Source: Flavobacterium macacae (lineage in GTDB: Bacteria; Bacteroidota; Bacteroidia; Flavobacteriales; Flavobacteriaceae). Taken from it: a DNA stretch of 61,722 nucleotides. The number at the start of each line of letters is the position of its first letter. The first letter of the stretch is position 1. Positions 8,635 through 16,808 of the stretch are shown here, one piece after another. The DNA is taken from the NCBI RefSeq assembly GCF_003865365.1, contig NZ_RQVR01000016.1, positions 1 to 61,722 on the forward strand, read 5' to 3'. A model generated the notes under the pieces. It saw only the letters and a program-made list of their open reading frames with translations, was not told the DNA's origin and searched no databases. A program made the translations under genes and the position numbers.

Positions 8635-9558
8635 TTAATTCGCCAGTTTTTGATACTGTTTTGGCGTAATTCCTTCGTGCTTTTTGAACAAGCGAATAAA
8701 ATAATTGCTGTCTTCATACCCCAATTCATACGAAACTTCATTGATGTGAATATTGGGTTCGCTCAACAATGTTTTTGCCATTTTAATTTTTTCTTGGGCG
8801 ATAAATTCAATCGGCGTAATTCCCAGTTCTTTTTTAAAGAAGCGATGAAAAGCCGTTGTACTCATATTGGCAACATCTGATAAATTTTTCAAATTGATGG
8901 CGCTGTGAATATTGGCTTTGATGTAAGAAATGATTGGAAAAAGCGACGAGTTTTTATCTGAAAACGTATTGTTTTCAATCGATTTTTGCGTTTGCAATTG
9001 GATAATTTGAATTAGCATTTCTTGCAACGTCAAATCGGCAATGACATCTTTGGTAATAGAATTGCTCAAGCAAACCTTGATTAATTTTTGGATTGAAGTG
9101 GCCAACTCCACATTGTTATAAAAGAAGTAATTCCTGGAATTCAATTGCCAGAAATTACTTGAACCTTCTTTCGGATATTTTTCGTTTAATAGATTTAGAA
9201 TTTCAGAAATCTTTGTGTGATCTAATGCCAATGCCAAACATTGCGTCGGGTTTTGACGAGAAGCTTCCGGAAAATCAATTTTCATTTCTACATTTGAAGG
9301 GATAATTACGGTTTCTCCCGGAAGATATTCGAAACCTTCATTGTCAAAAAGATGCATCACTTTTTTACCGCGAAGCATACTTGTCACCACCAAATCATTA
9401 AATTTTAACGGTACTTTTTGAGCTTCTTGATAGGTTTCAAAAATGTTCAATTCACAATGATTTAAAGTATGAATCGTTCGGTTTTCTACTAAAGTTTTAA
9501 GTGAATTTTCTTTAGAAAGGCTAGGGGCATTCAGCAGGATTCCGTTTTTTGAATTCAT
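8635..9558 (-). CDS. AraC-family transcriptional regulator
   Basis: The protein has 307 residues. The N-terminal 190 residues form a sensor region of the AraC cupin-like type (FEYLPGETVIIPSNVEMKIDFP is a typical barrel strand-turn). The C-terminal double helix-turn-helix runs from about 208 (INLKNLSDVANMSTTAFHR) to the end. It includes the family signature with GITPIEFIAQEKI and the second helix LGYEDSNYFIRLFKKHEGITPKQY. It is convergent with the DUF779 gene and is the obvious candidate to control the aldehyde dehydrogenase/DUF779 genes, perhaps in response to aldehydes; that link rests only on position. Confidence 0.88.
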   Translation of the reverse strand: MNSKNGILLNAPSLSKENSLKTLVENRTIHTLNHCELNIFETYQEAQKVPLKFNDLVVTSMLRGKKVMHLFDNEGFEYLPGETVIIPSNVEMKIDFPEASRQNPTQCLALALDHTKISEILNLLNEKYPKEGSSNFWQLNSRNYFFYNNVELATSIQKLIKVCLSNSITKDVIADLTLQEMLIQIIQLQTQKSIENNTFSDKNSSLFPIISYIKANIHSAINLKNLSDVANMSTTAFHRFFKKELGITPIEFIAQEKIKMAKTLLSEPNIHINEVSYELGYEDSNYFIRLFKKHEGITPKQYQKLAN

Positions 9559-9639
9559 ACTATTTTATTTTTGAATTGAGATTTTAAAAAGCAACCTGAT
9601 AAATTTAGAACATTCTTTTGTTAAAACAATAGCTCTTAA

Positions 9640-10002
9640 CTATCGTTTAGGTAAATATTTTTCAGAAATAAAGCTTAGCAGGATTCCAAATGTATAGGCC
9701 AATAAATCGCTCAACAAAAATCCTTGTCCCAAAACCAAATGTCCCAAAGTCGTACTTCTTATTTCTACAATCCAACGAGCTTGATAAAGTTGCGAAAATT
9801 CAATTGCAAAACATAGTAGAAGCGATAAAAAGGCAACGCTAATTGGTTTTGATTTTATAAATAAAAAGCGAATCATAAAATAAATCATCATCGCATATAA
9901 AATGTCGCCAACAGCTAGAGGAATAAAATCTATTTTTCTGGAAACCAAGCCTACAATTATGATGAAGCAGATGAATAGAAAATAGTAAATTCTTGTTTTC
10001 AT
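9640..10002 (-). CDS. DUF2809 family membrane protein
   Basis: The protein is about 120 residues. Four hydrophobic segments are visible (YYFLFICFIIIVGLVSRK; VGDILYAMMIYFMIRFLFI; ISVAFLSLLLCFAIEFSQLYQ; the C-terminal DLLAYTFGILLSFI), with the family motifs GDILYA and EFSQLY. I placed the start at the ATG at 10002; the reading frame stays open to 10050, but that extension would lie inside the purL terminator hairpin. It is 62 bp downstream of purL on the same strand, separated from it by that terminator. Function of the family is unknown. Confidence 0.75.
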   Translation of the reverse strand: MKTRIYYFLFICFIIIVGLVSRKIDFIPLAVGDILYAMMIYFMIRFLFIKSKPISVAFLSLLLCFAIEFSQLYQARWIVEIRSTTLGHLVLGQGFLLSDLLAYTFGILLSFISEKYLPKR

Positions 10003-10014
10003 AAACGTAAAGAA

Positions 10015-10050
10015 ATAAAAAAGGCTTCCAATTAGGAAGCCTTTTTTCAA
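10015..10050 (-). terminator. Terminator after purL
   Basis: AAGGCTTCC pairs with GGAAGCCTT (10021-10042) around a short AATTA-like loop, flanked by A- and T-runs on both sides. On minus it sits just past the purL stop at 10065. Confidence 0.85.
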
Positions 10051-10064
10051 CTATTTAAAACTAT

Positions 10065-13000
10065 TTATTTTTTATTCTCTACCCATTTTCTAGCATTCAC
10101 AAAAGCTTCATGCCAAGGTGAAACTGCATCGTTTCTGCCTTCCGGATAATTCGCCCAGTTCCATTGGAATGTTGAACGCTCAATGTGAGGCATCATCGCC
10201 AAATGTCTTCCGGTTTTATCGCACATCATGGCAATATTGAAGAAAGAACCATTTGGGTTTGCAGGATAATTTTCATAACCATATTTCCCAACCACATTGT
10301 ACTTATCTTCGGTGTAAGGCAAATCAAATTTTCCTTCTCCGTGCGAAATCCAAACACCTAAAGTGCTTCCTGCCAAAGTGTTCAGCATCACAGAATTGTT
10401 CTCCTGGATCGTTACTGAAGTAAATCCACTTTCGTGTTTGTGCGAATCGTTATGTCTTAATTTTCCATGAACTTCATGTTCTGGATTTATTAATTCTAAT
10501 TCCATAAACAGCTGCGCTCCGTTGCAAATTCCAACCGATAAAGTGTCTTCTCTTTTGAAGAAATTATCCAAGGCTGTCTTTGCTTTTTCGTTGTATAAAA
10601 ATGCTCCAGCCCAACCTTTTGCAGAACCCAAAACATCTGAATTGGAGAAACCTCCAACGGCTCCGATGAATTGAATATCTTCTAAAGTTTCACGACCCGA
10701 AATCAAATCGGTCATATGAACGTCTTTTACGTCAAAACCTGCCAAATACATTGCATTTGCCATTTCTCGCTCTGAATTACTTCCTTTTTCACGAATAATT
10801 GCTGCTTTTGGTCTTGGTTTAGAAAAATCTACAACTGGTTTTTTTCCTGTAAAATGTGCAGGGAAATTAAATTGCAAAGGTTGGTTTTTAAAATTATCAA
10901 AACGCTCTTTTGCTTTCAATTCTCCCGATTGTTTTCGGTCTAATAAATACGAAGTTTTGAACCAAATATCTCTCGTTTCGTTCACATCAAAAGCAAGATT
11001 TCGGTCGCCGTTTTTGATGTTTACTGTATTTCCTTCCGTTACTTTTCCGATGTTGAAGAAAGTAATATTGTTATCCTTTAAAATGGTTTCAACCGAAGCA
11101 TCTGCTTGGAAAACAATTCCGATATTTTCAGAAAATAATACTTTGATAGTATCGCTTTCGCATAAAGCACTCAGGTCAAAATCAGCCGATAAATTCACAT
11201 CTGCGAAACACATTTCTAAAAGAGTAGTAATCAAACCACCGCTTCCGATGTCGTGTCCCGCTTGGATTTTATCCGCTTTAATCAAATCTTGAATTACGTT
11301 GAACGTCTTCTTGAAATTCGCTCCGTTTTTAATTGTTGGAACTTCATTTCCAATCTTATTCAAAATTTGTGCAAAAGACGAACCCCCTAATTTGAAAGCA
11401 TCTTCTGAAAGATTGATATAATAAATGTTGCCACCATTTTTCTTCAAAACAGGCTCCACCACTTTTTGAATATCCGTACAATTTCCACCAGCAGAAATAA
11501 TTACCGTTCCAGGAGCAATTACGTCTCCATCAGGATATTTTTGCTTCATTGAAAGCGAATCTTTTCCTGTCGGAATGTTGATTCCCAATTCAATGGCAAA
11601 GTCAGAACAGCTTTGAACGGCTTCGTATAAACGAGCGTCTTCACCTTCATTTTTACAAGCCCACATCCAGTTTGCCGAAAGCGAAACGCCTTTCAAACCG
11701 TCTTTAATCGGAGCCCAAATAATATTCGACAATGCTTCTGCAATTGCAGTGCGACTTCCAGCAGCAGGATCAATTAAAGAGGCAATAGGTGAGTGGCCAA
11801 CCGTAGTAGCAACACCTTCTTTTCCTAAATAATCTAACGCCATCACACCCACATTGTTCAACGGCAATTGCAACGGTCCAGCACATTGTTGTTTGGCAAC
11901 TTTTCCACCTACACAACGATCCACTTTGTTAGTCAACCAGTCTTTTGAAGCAACTGCTTCCAATTGCAACACTTGGTCCAGATAGCTTTTAAACTGCTCT
12001 TGCGTATATTCTAATTCGTTGTATTTTCTATCGATTGTCGTATCGGTCATCACGACTTTTGGAGAACTTCCAAACATATCTTCCAAAGCAAAATCCATCG
12101 GTTTTGCACCCGTCGTTTTTGATTCAAAAGTAAAACGATGATTTCCGGTTACGTCACCCACCTGATACATTGGCGAACGCTCACGATCAGCGATTTTTTG
12201 TAACGTTTCAATATCTTTTTGGCCGATAACCAATCCCATTCTTTCTTGCGATTCGTTACCCACGATTTCTTTTGCCGACAAAGTTGGGTCGCCAACTGGC
12301 AATTTATCCAAATCAATCAAACCGCCTGTTTCCTCAACCAATTCTGAAAGACAGTTCAAATGGCCGCCCGCACCGTGATCGTGAATCGAAACAATCGGAT
12401 TTTCGTCGCTTTCCACCAATCCACGAATGGCATTTGCTGCACGTTTTTGCATCTCAGGGTTTGAACGCTGAATGGCATTCAGCTCAATTCCAGAATTAAA
12501 AGCACCCGTATCTGCTGAAGAAACTGCAGCGCCACCCATACCAATTCTGTAATTTTCTCCACCTAAAATAACAATTTTATCGCCTTCTTTCGGCTTTTGT
12601 TTGATGGCTTGGTTTAGTTTTCCGTAACCAATTCCACCGGCTTGCATAATTACTTTATCGTAACCAATTTTTCGGTTGTTTTCATCGTGCTCAAATGTCA
12701 AAATCGAACCTGTGATTAAAGGTTGTCCGAATTTATTTCCGAAATCAGAAGCTCCGTTTGAAGCTTTAATCAAGATATCCATTGGAGTTTGGTACAACCA
12801 TTTTCTTTCGTTCATTGCATCTTCCCAAGGTCTGTTTTCTTTCAAGCGAGAATACGAAGTCATATAAACTGCAGTTCCCGCCAATGGCAACGAACCTTGC
12901 CCGCCAGCCAAGCGGTCGCGAATTTCTCCACCAGAACCCGTTGCCGCACCGTTGAAAGGTTCCACCGTTGTTGGGAAATTGTGTGTTTCTGCTTTTAATG

Positions 13001-13727
13001 AAATTACAGAATCAAAATCTTTTGTTTCATAAAAATCAGGTTTGTCAGCTGATTTTGGTGCAAATTGCTGTACTCTCGGACCTTTTACAAAAGCCACGTT
13101 ATCTTTATACGCCGATACAATATCGTTCGGGTTTTCAGCAGATGTTTTCTTGATTAATTTGAACAATGAAGACGGTTTTTCTTCCCCATCAATCACAAAA
13201 GTTCCGTTGAAAATCTTGTGGCGGCAGTGTTCTGAATTGACTTGCGAGAATCCAAAAACTTCAGAATCGGTTAGTTTTCGGTCTAATTTTTTAGATAAAT
13301 TCTCTAAATATGCTACTTCTTCCTGGCTCAAAGCCAAACCTTCTTTTGCATTGAAAGCGTGGATATCTTCAATTTCAAGAATAGGTTCTGGTTGAATATT
13401 GATCGTATAGATTTCTTGATTTAATTCTGAATATTTCTGAGAAAGCATTGGGTCAAAATCAGAAAAAGCTTCTGTGACTTTCTGAAATTCTTCAATTCTG
13501 ATGATGCCTTCGATGGCCATATTTTGAGTAATCTCAACCGCATTTGTACTCCAAGGAGTAATCATAGCGGCGCGAGGTCCAACAAAAAAATCCGCTAGTA
13601 CTGATTTTTCTATTTTATGAGTATTGCCAAAAAGCCAGTTTAATTTTGAAATGTTTTCTGCCGAAAGCTCGTTTTGCGTCTGAACTGCAAAAACGGTGTT
13701 GCTTTCGTTTCCGAAGAAATGAATCAT
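10065..13727 (-). CDS. purL: Phosphoribosylformylglycinamidine synthase, single-chain PurL
   Basis: The protein has 1220 residues. This large form carries synthetase and glutaminase in one chain, converting FGAR, glutamine and ATP to FGAM (fourth step of purine synthesis). Visible motifs are FSQVNSEHCRHKIFNG near 165 and the ATP-binding ATGSGGEIRDRLAGGQGS region. The second AIRS-like half includes GSRTAIAEALSN and PTGKDSLSMKQKYPDG. The C-terminal class-I glutaminase has nucleophile Cys1068 (SVGICNGAQ) and His1181/Glu1183 (MMPHIER). All expected domains are intact. It is a single transcription unit with a strong promoter and its own terminator. Bacillus-type organisms instead split this enzyme into PurL, PurQ and PurS. 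Confidence 0.97.
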   Translation of the reverse strand: MIHFFGNESNTVFAVQTQNELSAENISKLNWLFGNTHKIEKSVLADFFVGPRAAMITPWSTNAVEITQNMAIEGIIRIEEFQKVTEAFSDFDPMLSQKYSELNQEIYTINIQPEPILEIEDIHAFNAKEGLALSQEEVAYLENLSKKLDRKLTDSEVFGFSQVNSEHCRHKIFNGTFVIDGEEKPSSLFKLIKKTSAENPNDIVSAYKDNVAFVKGPRVQQFAPKSADKPDFYETKDFDSVISLKAETHNFPTTVEPFNGAATGSGGEIRDRLAGGQGSLPLAGTAVYMTSYSRLKENRPWEDAMNERKWLYQTPMDILIKASNGASDFGNKFGQPLITGSILTFEHDENNRKIGYDKVIMQAGGIGYGKLNQAIKQKPKEGDKIVILGGENYRIGMGGAAVSSADTGAFNSGIELNAIQRSNPEMQKRAANAIRGLVESDENPIVSIHDHGAGGHLNCLSELVEETGGLIDLDKLPVGDPTLSAKEIVGNESQERMGLVIGQKDIETLQKIADRERSPMYQVGDVTGNHRFTFESKTTGAKPMDFALEDMFGSSPKVVMTDTTIDRKYNELEYTQEQFKSYLDQVLQLEAVASKDWLTNKVDRCVGGKVAKQQCAGPLQLPLNNVGVMALDYLGKEGVATTVGHSPIASLIDPAAGSRTAIAEALSNIIWAPIKDGLKGVSLSANWMWACKNEGEDARLYEAVQSCSDFAIELGINIPTGKDSLSMKQKYPDGDVIAPGTVIISAGGNCTDIQKVVEPVLKKNGGNIYYINLSEDAFKLGGSSFAQILNKIGNEVPTIKNGANFKKTFNVIQDLIKADKIQAGHDIGSGGLITTLLEMCFADVNLSADFDLSALCESDTIKVLFSENIGIVFQADASVETILKDNNITFFNIGKVTEGNTVNIKNGDRNLAFDVNETRDIWFKTSYLLDRKQSGELKAKERFDNFKNQPLQFNFPAHFTGKKPVVDFSKPRPKAAIIREKGSNSEREMANAMYLAGFDVKDVHMTDLISGRETLEDIQFIGAVGGFSNSDVLGSAKGWAGAFLYNEKAKTALDNFFKREDTLSVGICNGAQLFMELELINPEHEVHGKLRHNDSHKHESGFTSVTIQENNSVMLNTLAGSTLGVWISHGEGKFDLPYTEDKYNVVGKYGYENYPANPNGSFFNIAMMCDKTGRHLAMMPHIERSTFQWNWANYPEGRNDAVSPWHEAFVNARKWVENKK

Positions 13728-13755
13728 TGTGTAGATTTTAGTTGTTGTTGTGGTG

Positions 13756-13786
13756 CAAATTTAGTTCAAAATCTCGTAAAGTCAAA
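13756..13786 (-). promoter_or_regulatory. Bacteroidota-type promoter of purL
   Basis: On minus, TTTG at 13786-13783 is followed after 19 bp by TAAATTTG at 13763-13756, an exact TAnnTTTG -7 box. Predicted transcription start is about 7 bp further, giving a leader near 20 nt. Confidence 0.8.
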
Positions 13787-13875
13787 AAAATTAAAGTCAT
13801 AAAGTTGAAACTATTAAAGTCGAAAGTGAAACAAATTAAAGCAACGATAAGAGCTCTTCTTTTTCTAATAAAAAC

Positions 13876-13939
13876 TTCGCCACGAATTGCATTAAATTTC
13901 ACTCATTGAATCGTGAAAACTCGCGCAATTTGTGGCGAA
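13876..13939. repeat. Long imperfect palindrome, possible dispersed repeat acting as terminator
   Basis: TTCGCCACGAATTGC (13876-13890) pairs with GCAATTTGTGGCGAA (13925-13939) with one mismatch; inside lies a second stem TTTCAC/GTGAAA. On minus it is followed by GTTTTTATTAG, so it could end transcription of the DUF1579 lipoprotein gene. The CACGAATT wording resembles dispersed intergenic repeats I remember from flavobacterial genomes; this is unverified. Confidence 0.6.
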
Positions 13940-13960
13940 AAAACAGTTTGCAGTGAAAAT

Positions 13961-14617
13961 TTATTTTTTTCTTTTCATCATAATTTCCATTGATTTGAAC
14001 TCAGTTCCGTCAGGCGCGTTTTCAAAAGATTCCATTTTTTGAGTGTCATTATCAATTATAGTTACAACTTGTCTGAATTCCTTTATTTTTTTTGTCATGG
14101 GATCAACCATTTCTCCATTAAAGGTCGTTGATTTTGAAGCTTCGTCGTATTTTCCAGAAGCAATCATCATACCCGTTCCCATATTGTCAACCCAAGTTGA
14201 AGTATATTCTCCAGAAGCATTATTGTAGGCAAGAGTTGAAATGCCTTCAAAATCCATTCCCATCATTCTGCCCGTATGTTTTTGCTCTTGGTATCGGCCT
14301 CCTAAAATCATTTTTACTTGAGCGACTGCGGTATATTTCTGTGGGTTTTTATCCTCTGGACTCATCCAAAAGGTCAAATCTTCGGTCCAAGTTCCAGATT
14401 CGGAAGCCATTCTTTTGTGCGGTTCTGTAGGTGTTGCATATTCCGTCCAAGCTTTTTGCATAGCTAAAGAATCTATAGGTTCAGAAGTAATTTCTGCTTC
14501 TTTTAATTCGGGAACGGTGTCAACTTTATTGATAACTTCTTCTTTAATCGTTACTTCTTTCTTGCAAGAAGTCATGCACAATAAAAGGGCACCTAAATAC
14601 AAATACGCTGTTTTCAT
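13961..14617 (-). CDS. DUF1579 family lipoprotein
   Basis: The protein has 218 residues. Residues 1-18 form a lipoprotein signal with lipobox LCMTSC, so Cys18 should be lipidated and the protein anchored in the envelope. A linker of about 45 acidic residues is followed by the DUF1579 domain: GTWTEDLTFWM, the strand-rich GGRYQEQKHTGRMMGMDFEG, then YTSTWVDNMGTGMM and YDEASKSTTFNGEM. This is a beta-rich fold of unknown function related to lipocalin-like domains. A TAAATTTG -7 box lies 26 bp upstream. Confidence 0.8.
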   Translation of the reverse strand: MKTAYLYLGALLLCMTSCKKEVTIKEEVINKVDTVPELKEAEITSEPIDSLAMQKAWTEYATPTEPHKRMASESGTWTEDLTFWMSPEDKNPQKYTAVAQVKMILGGRYQEQKHTGRMMGMDFEGISTLAYNNASGEYTSTWVDNMGTGMMIASGKYDEASKSTTFNGEMVDPMTKKIKEFRQVVTIIDNDTQKMESFENAPDGTEFKSMEIMMKRKK

Positions 14618-14642
14618 GATTTATATTATTTTGATTGTTTGT

Positions 14643-14650
14643 CAAATTTA
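14643..14650 (-). promoter_or_regulatory. -7 box TAAATTTG for the DUF1579 lipoprotein gene
   Basis: This is an exact TAnnTTTG match on minus, 26 bp before the ATG at 14617. No -33 TTG at the usual distance is visible. Confidence 0.5.
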
Positions 14651-14691
14651 CTAAGTAAATCATAAAAAAATAAGAATAATTGAATTGAATT

Positions 14692-16194
14692 TTATTCTGG
14701 CATATAATTATAAGCGCCAACATCTGGAGTGGAAGTTCTAGTATTAAAGTTAATATCGCTTCCGCCTAAATTGTTTCCGAAATTTCTTGCAGAAGATCCT
14801 TCTCCAAGCATTAAATTATTTTGATTCGCGTTAATAAATCTTGGGTTTTCTCTGGTAATATTAGTTTCATCGGCCATAAAAGCATACAGCGGATTAGTAG
14901 TAACAGTTGATGAAGTACTTAATTTAATAACGCATTTCGTGAAAATTGGTGTAAATGAAATTCCATCATCTTCACGAACCAAAGCCAATCCGTTTTGATT
15001 TGTACTGTAAATAATGCAGTTTTCAAATTTAGTATCAACCAAAGCTTGTGTCAAAGGACTTGCTCCTTCGATGAAATTGTCAATTCGCAAACCAAATTTA
15101 TTGGTACCCGACCAATTGTTGTTAAAAGTGGAATGTATAAAATTATATTTTCCGCCATAATTGCAATACAAAGCGGACGAACCAGCGTAATTGATAACGA
15201 CATTTTCTCCAGAAATATATCCGGTTTGTGCTAAAATGCCAGAGTTGGCACTATTATAAATCTGAACATTTTTAAGAGTCAAATCTGCAGTTGGATTATT
15301 TAATCCTGTATTTCCGGAAACTAAAATTCCAACCGTAGCATTTTTAATCGTAAGGTTTGTAAAATCGTGGCCGGTGCTTCCTTGTGTCAGCCAAATCGCT
15401 GACCATTGCCCTGGAATGTCTGAAAAATATTGCTCTAAACGATCGCCTTCAAAAATCACTTCATTTTCTAATTCTTCCGTAAAAGATTGAGCGCCATTAA
15501 TTTTTATAGCACTTCCGTTGGACGCAATCAAGGCCGCATCAGAATGGAAATGTACTCGAGCGCCAGCGTCAACAGTCAATGTTTCGTTGGGCGGAACCGC
15601 CGCATAACCATATATTACATAAGGTTTTGCATTTGTCCAATGCAGTTCATCTCCTTCAAGAAAAAATCCGGGAACTGGCTCGTCTCCAATAGGCAACGTT
15701 TCATAATTTCCTTCAGAATCTCGTGCAGGATATAAAAAAACGGCGTCTTTCACTAAAGTAACCAATTCCACGGTTTGCAGGTTGCTTCCGCCGTCAAACT
15801 GAATTTGGTCGGTATATAAAAATTGCGCTTCTGGACCCGCAAATTCGTTGTAATCTATGGTGGTTTCTATGAAAATAAACAAACTGTCTTTGGCTAAGAG
15901 TTCTACATTATTGAATGATTTTCCATCAGTTCCTTGCATCCCGTCAATCATCATTCGGTATTTTGAATCGCTTTTTCCTAATTTGATATTCGGAATATTG
16001 ATGTCTTTATTGCTTCGGTTGTACACTTTTAAGCGGTAGGTGCTTGATCCGATATTTGTAAAAACAGTATCTAAATAAACAGTATCCTTAGAAAATTCAA
16101 GGCTTCCCGAGCTTGGTTCAAAATCAAAATCTTCGCGACAAGAAGTCATTGAAATTGCAAATACAATAAAAAGGAAAAATATAGAATTACGCAT
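14692..16194 (-). CDS. Lipoprotein with right-handed parallel beta-helix
   Basis: The protein has 500 residues. The lipobox is SMTSC (Cys19). Residues 25-140 look like an immunoglobulin-like domain found in surface proteins (VYLDTVFTNIGSSTYRLKVYNRS). From about 180 onward there are short repeated strands with asparagine and glycine turns (NLTIKNATVGILVSGNTGLN, LKNVQIYNSANSGILAQTG, NFIHSTFNNNWSG), typical of a pectate-lyase-like beta-helix. It ends with DVGAYNYMPE, common at the end of such Bacteroidota proteins. It has no type IX sorting domain and no recognisable catalytic residues, so carbohydrate binding or degradation cannot be claimed. Probably exposed in the outer membrane or periplasm. 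Confidence 0.75.
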   Translation of the reverse strand: MRNSIFFLFIVFAISMTSCREDFDFEPSSGSLEFSKDTVYLDTVFTNIGSSTYRLKVYNRSNKDINIPNIKLGKSDSKYRMMIDGMQGTDGKSFNNVELLAKDSLFIFIETTIDYNEFAGPEAQFLYTDQIQFDGGSNLQTVELVTLVKDAVFLYPARDSEGNYETLPIGDEPVPGFFLEGDELHWTNAKPYVIYGYAAVPPNETLTVDAGARVHFHSDAALIASNGSAIKINGAQSFTEELENEVIFEGDRLEQYFSDIPGQWSAIWLTQGSTGHDFTNLTIKNATVGILVSGNTGLNNPTADLTLKNVQIYNSANSGILAQTGYISGENVVINYAGSSALYCNYGGKYNFIHSTFNNNWSGTNKFGLRIDNFIEGASPLTQALVDTKFENCIIYSTNQNGLALVREDDGISFTPIFTKCVIKLSTSSTVTTNPLYAFMADETNITRENPRFINANQNNLMLGEGSSARNFGNNLGGSDINFNTRTSTPDVGAYNYMPE

Positions 16195-16223
16195 CGGTTT
16201 TGAATTTTGGTAAAAATAGTAAA

Positions 16224-16262
16224 AATCTGATTTGAAATGGACTTATTCTAAAAAATCAGATT
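16224..16262. other. Inverted repeat in the divergent menI promoter region
   Basis: AATCTGATTT (16224-16233) is repeated inverted as AAATCAGATT (16253-16262), a perfect 10-bp match with 19 bases between. It lies between the divergent beta-helix lipoprotein and menI genes. It could be an operator for a dimeric regulator or simply a hairpin; no T-run follows on plus. Confidence 0.4.
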
Positions 16263-16354
16263 CGCTTTTACCTAAACTTCAAAATGTTAAAATTAGTATT
16301 TCGGTTTTAACTTTTTTCTGTCTTTTACAACTACCGTTACGCGGTATTTTTCCT

Positions 16355-16362
16355 TATTTTTG
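16355..16362 (+). promoter_or_regulatory. -7 box TATTTTTG for menI-menF
   Basis: This is an exact TAnnTTTG match 19 bp before the ATG of menI, a position giving a leader of about 12 nt. No clear -33 element. Confidence 0.5.
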
Positions 16363-16381
16363 AAAAATATAAACAAACAGA

Positions 16382-16807
16382 ATGGCTTTCGATAAACAAA
16401 CAATGCTCGACAACTGCAAAAAATGGTGCCAAAACACCTTAATGCAGACTTTAGAAATAGAATTTATTGATGCTGGCGAAGGGTTTTTAAAAGCCCAAAT
16501 GCCAGTAAATCCAAGAGTCCACCAACCCATGGGATTGTTGCACGGAGGCGCTTCAGTGGCGTTGGCAGAAAGTGTTGGAAGTGCTGCTTCATTAATGTTC
16601 ATCGATGTGGAAAAACAAGAGGTGAGAGGTATTGAAATTTCTGCAAATCACGTGAAAAGCAAACGCGCTGGAATGGTATATGGAACTGCAAAAATCATTC
16701 ACAAAGGCAGGATGGTACATCTTTGGGAAGTCAGAATTACGGATGAAAATGATCTTTTGATTTCGCTTTGCAAGATTACGAATATTGTGATGGATAGAAC
16801 GAAATAA
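16382..16807 (+). CDS. menI: Hotdog-fold thioesterase, probable 1,4-dihydroxy-2-naphthoyl-CoA hydrolase
   Basis: The protein has 141 residues and belongs to the PaaI/4HBT-II family. The helix motif NPRVHQPMGLLHGGASVALAE carries His54, Gly55, Gly56 and Glu63. These positions match the catalytic His/Glu of E. coli YdiI (MenI) and EntH. MenI removes CoA from DHNA-CoA in menaquinone synthesis. Assignment to MenI rather than a general hydrolase rests on context: the next gene, after a single base, is an isochorismate synthase of the same pathway. Flavobacteria respire with menaquinone, which fits. Confidence 0.8.
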   Translation: MAFDKQTMLDNCKKWCQNTLMQTLEIEFIDAGEGFLKAQMPVNPRVHQPMGLLHGGASVALAESVGSAASLMFIDVEKQEVRGIEISANHVKSKRAGMVYGTAKIIHKGRMVHLWEVRITDENDLLISLCKITNIVMDRTK

Positions 16808-16808
16808 G

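Noticed and set aside
10003..10050. N-terminal extension of the DUF2809 protein
   Set aside because: It would be translated from within the purL terminator hairpin, and the later ATG gives the normal family start.
13042..13395. Plus-strand frame of 117 codons opposite purL
   Set aside because: It is a shadow of the intact purL coding strand; no start context or family match.
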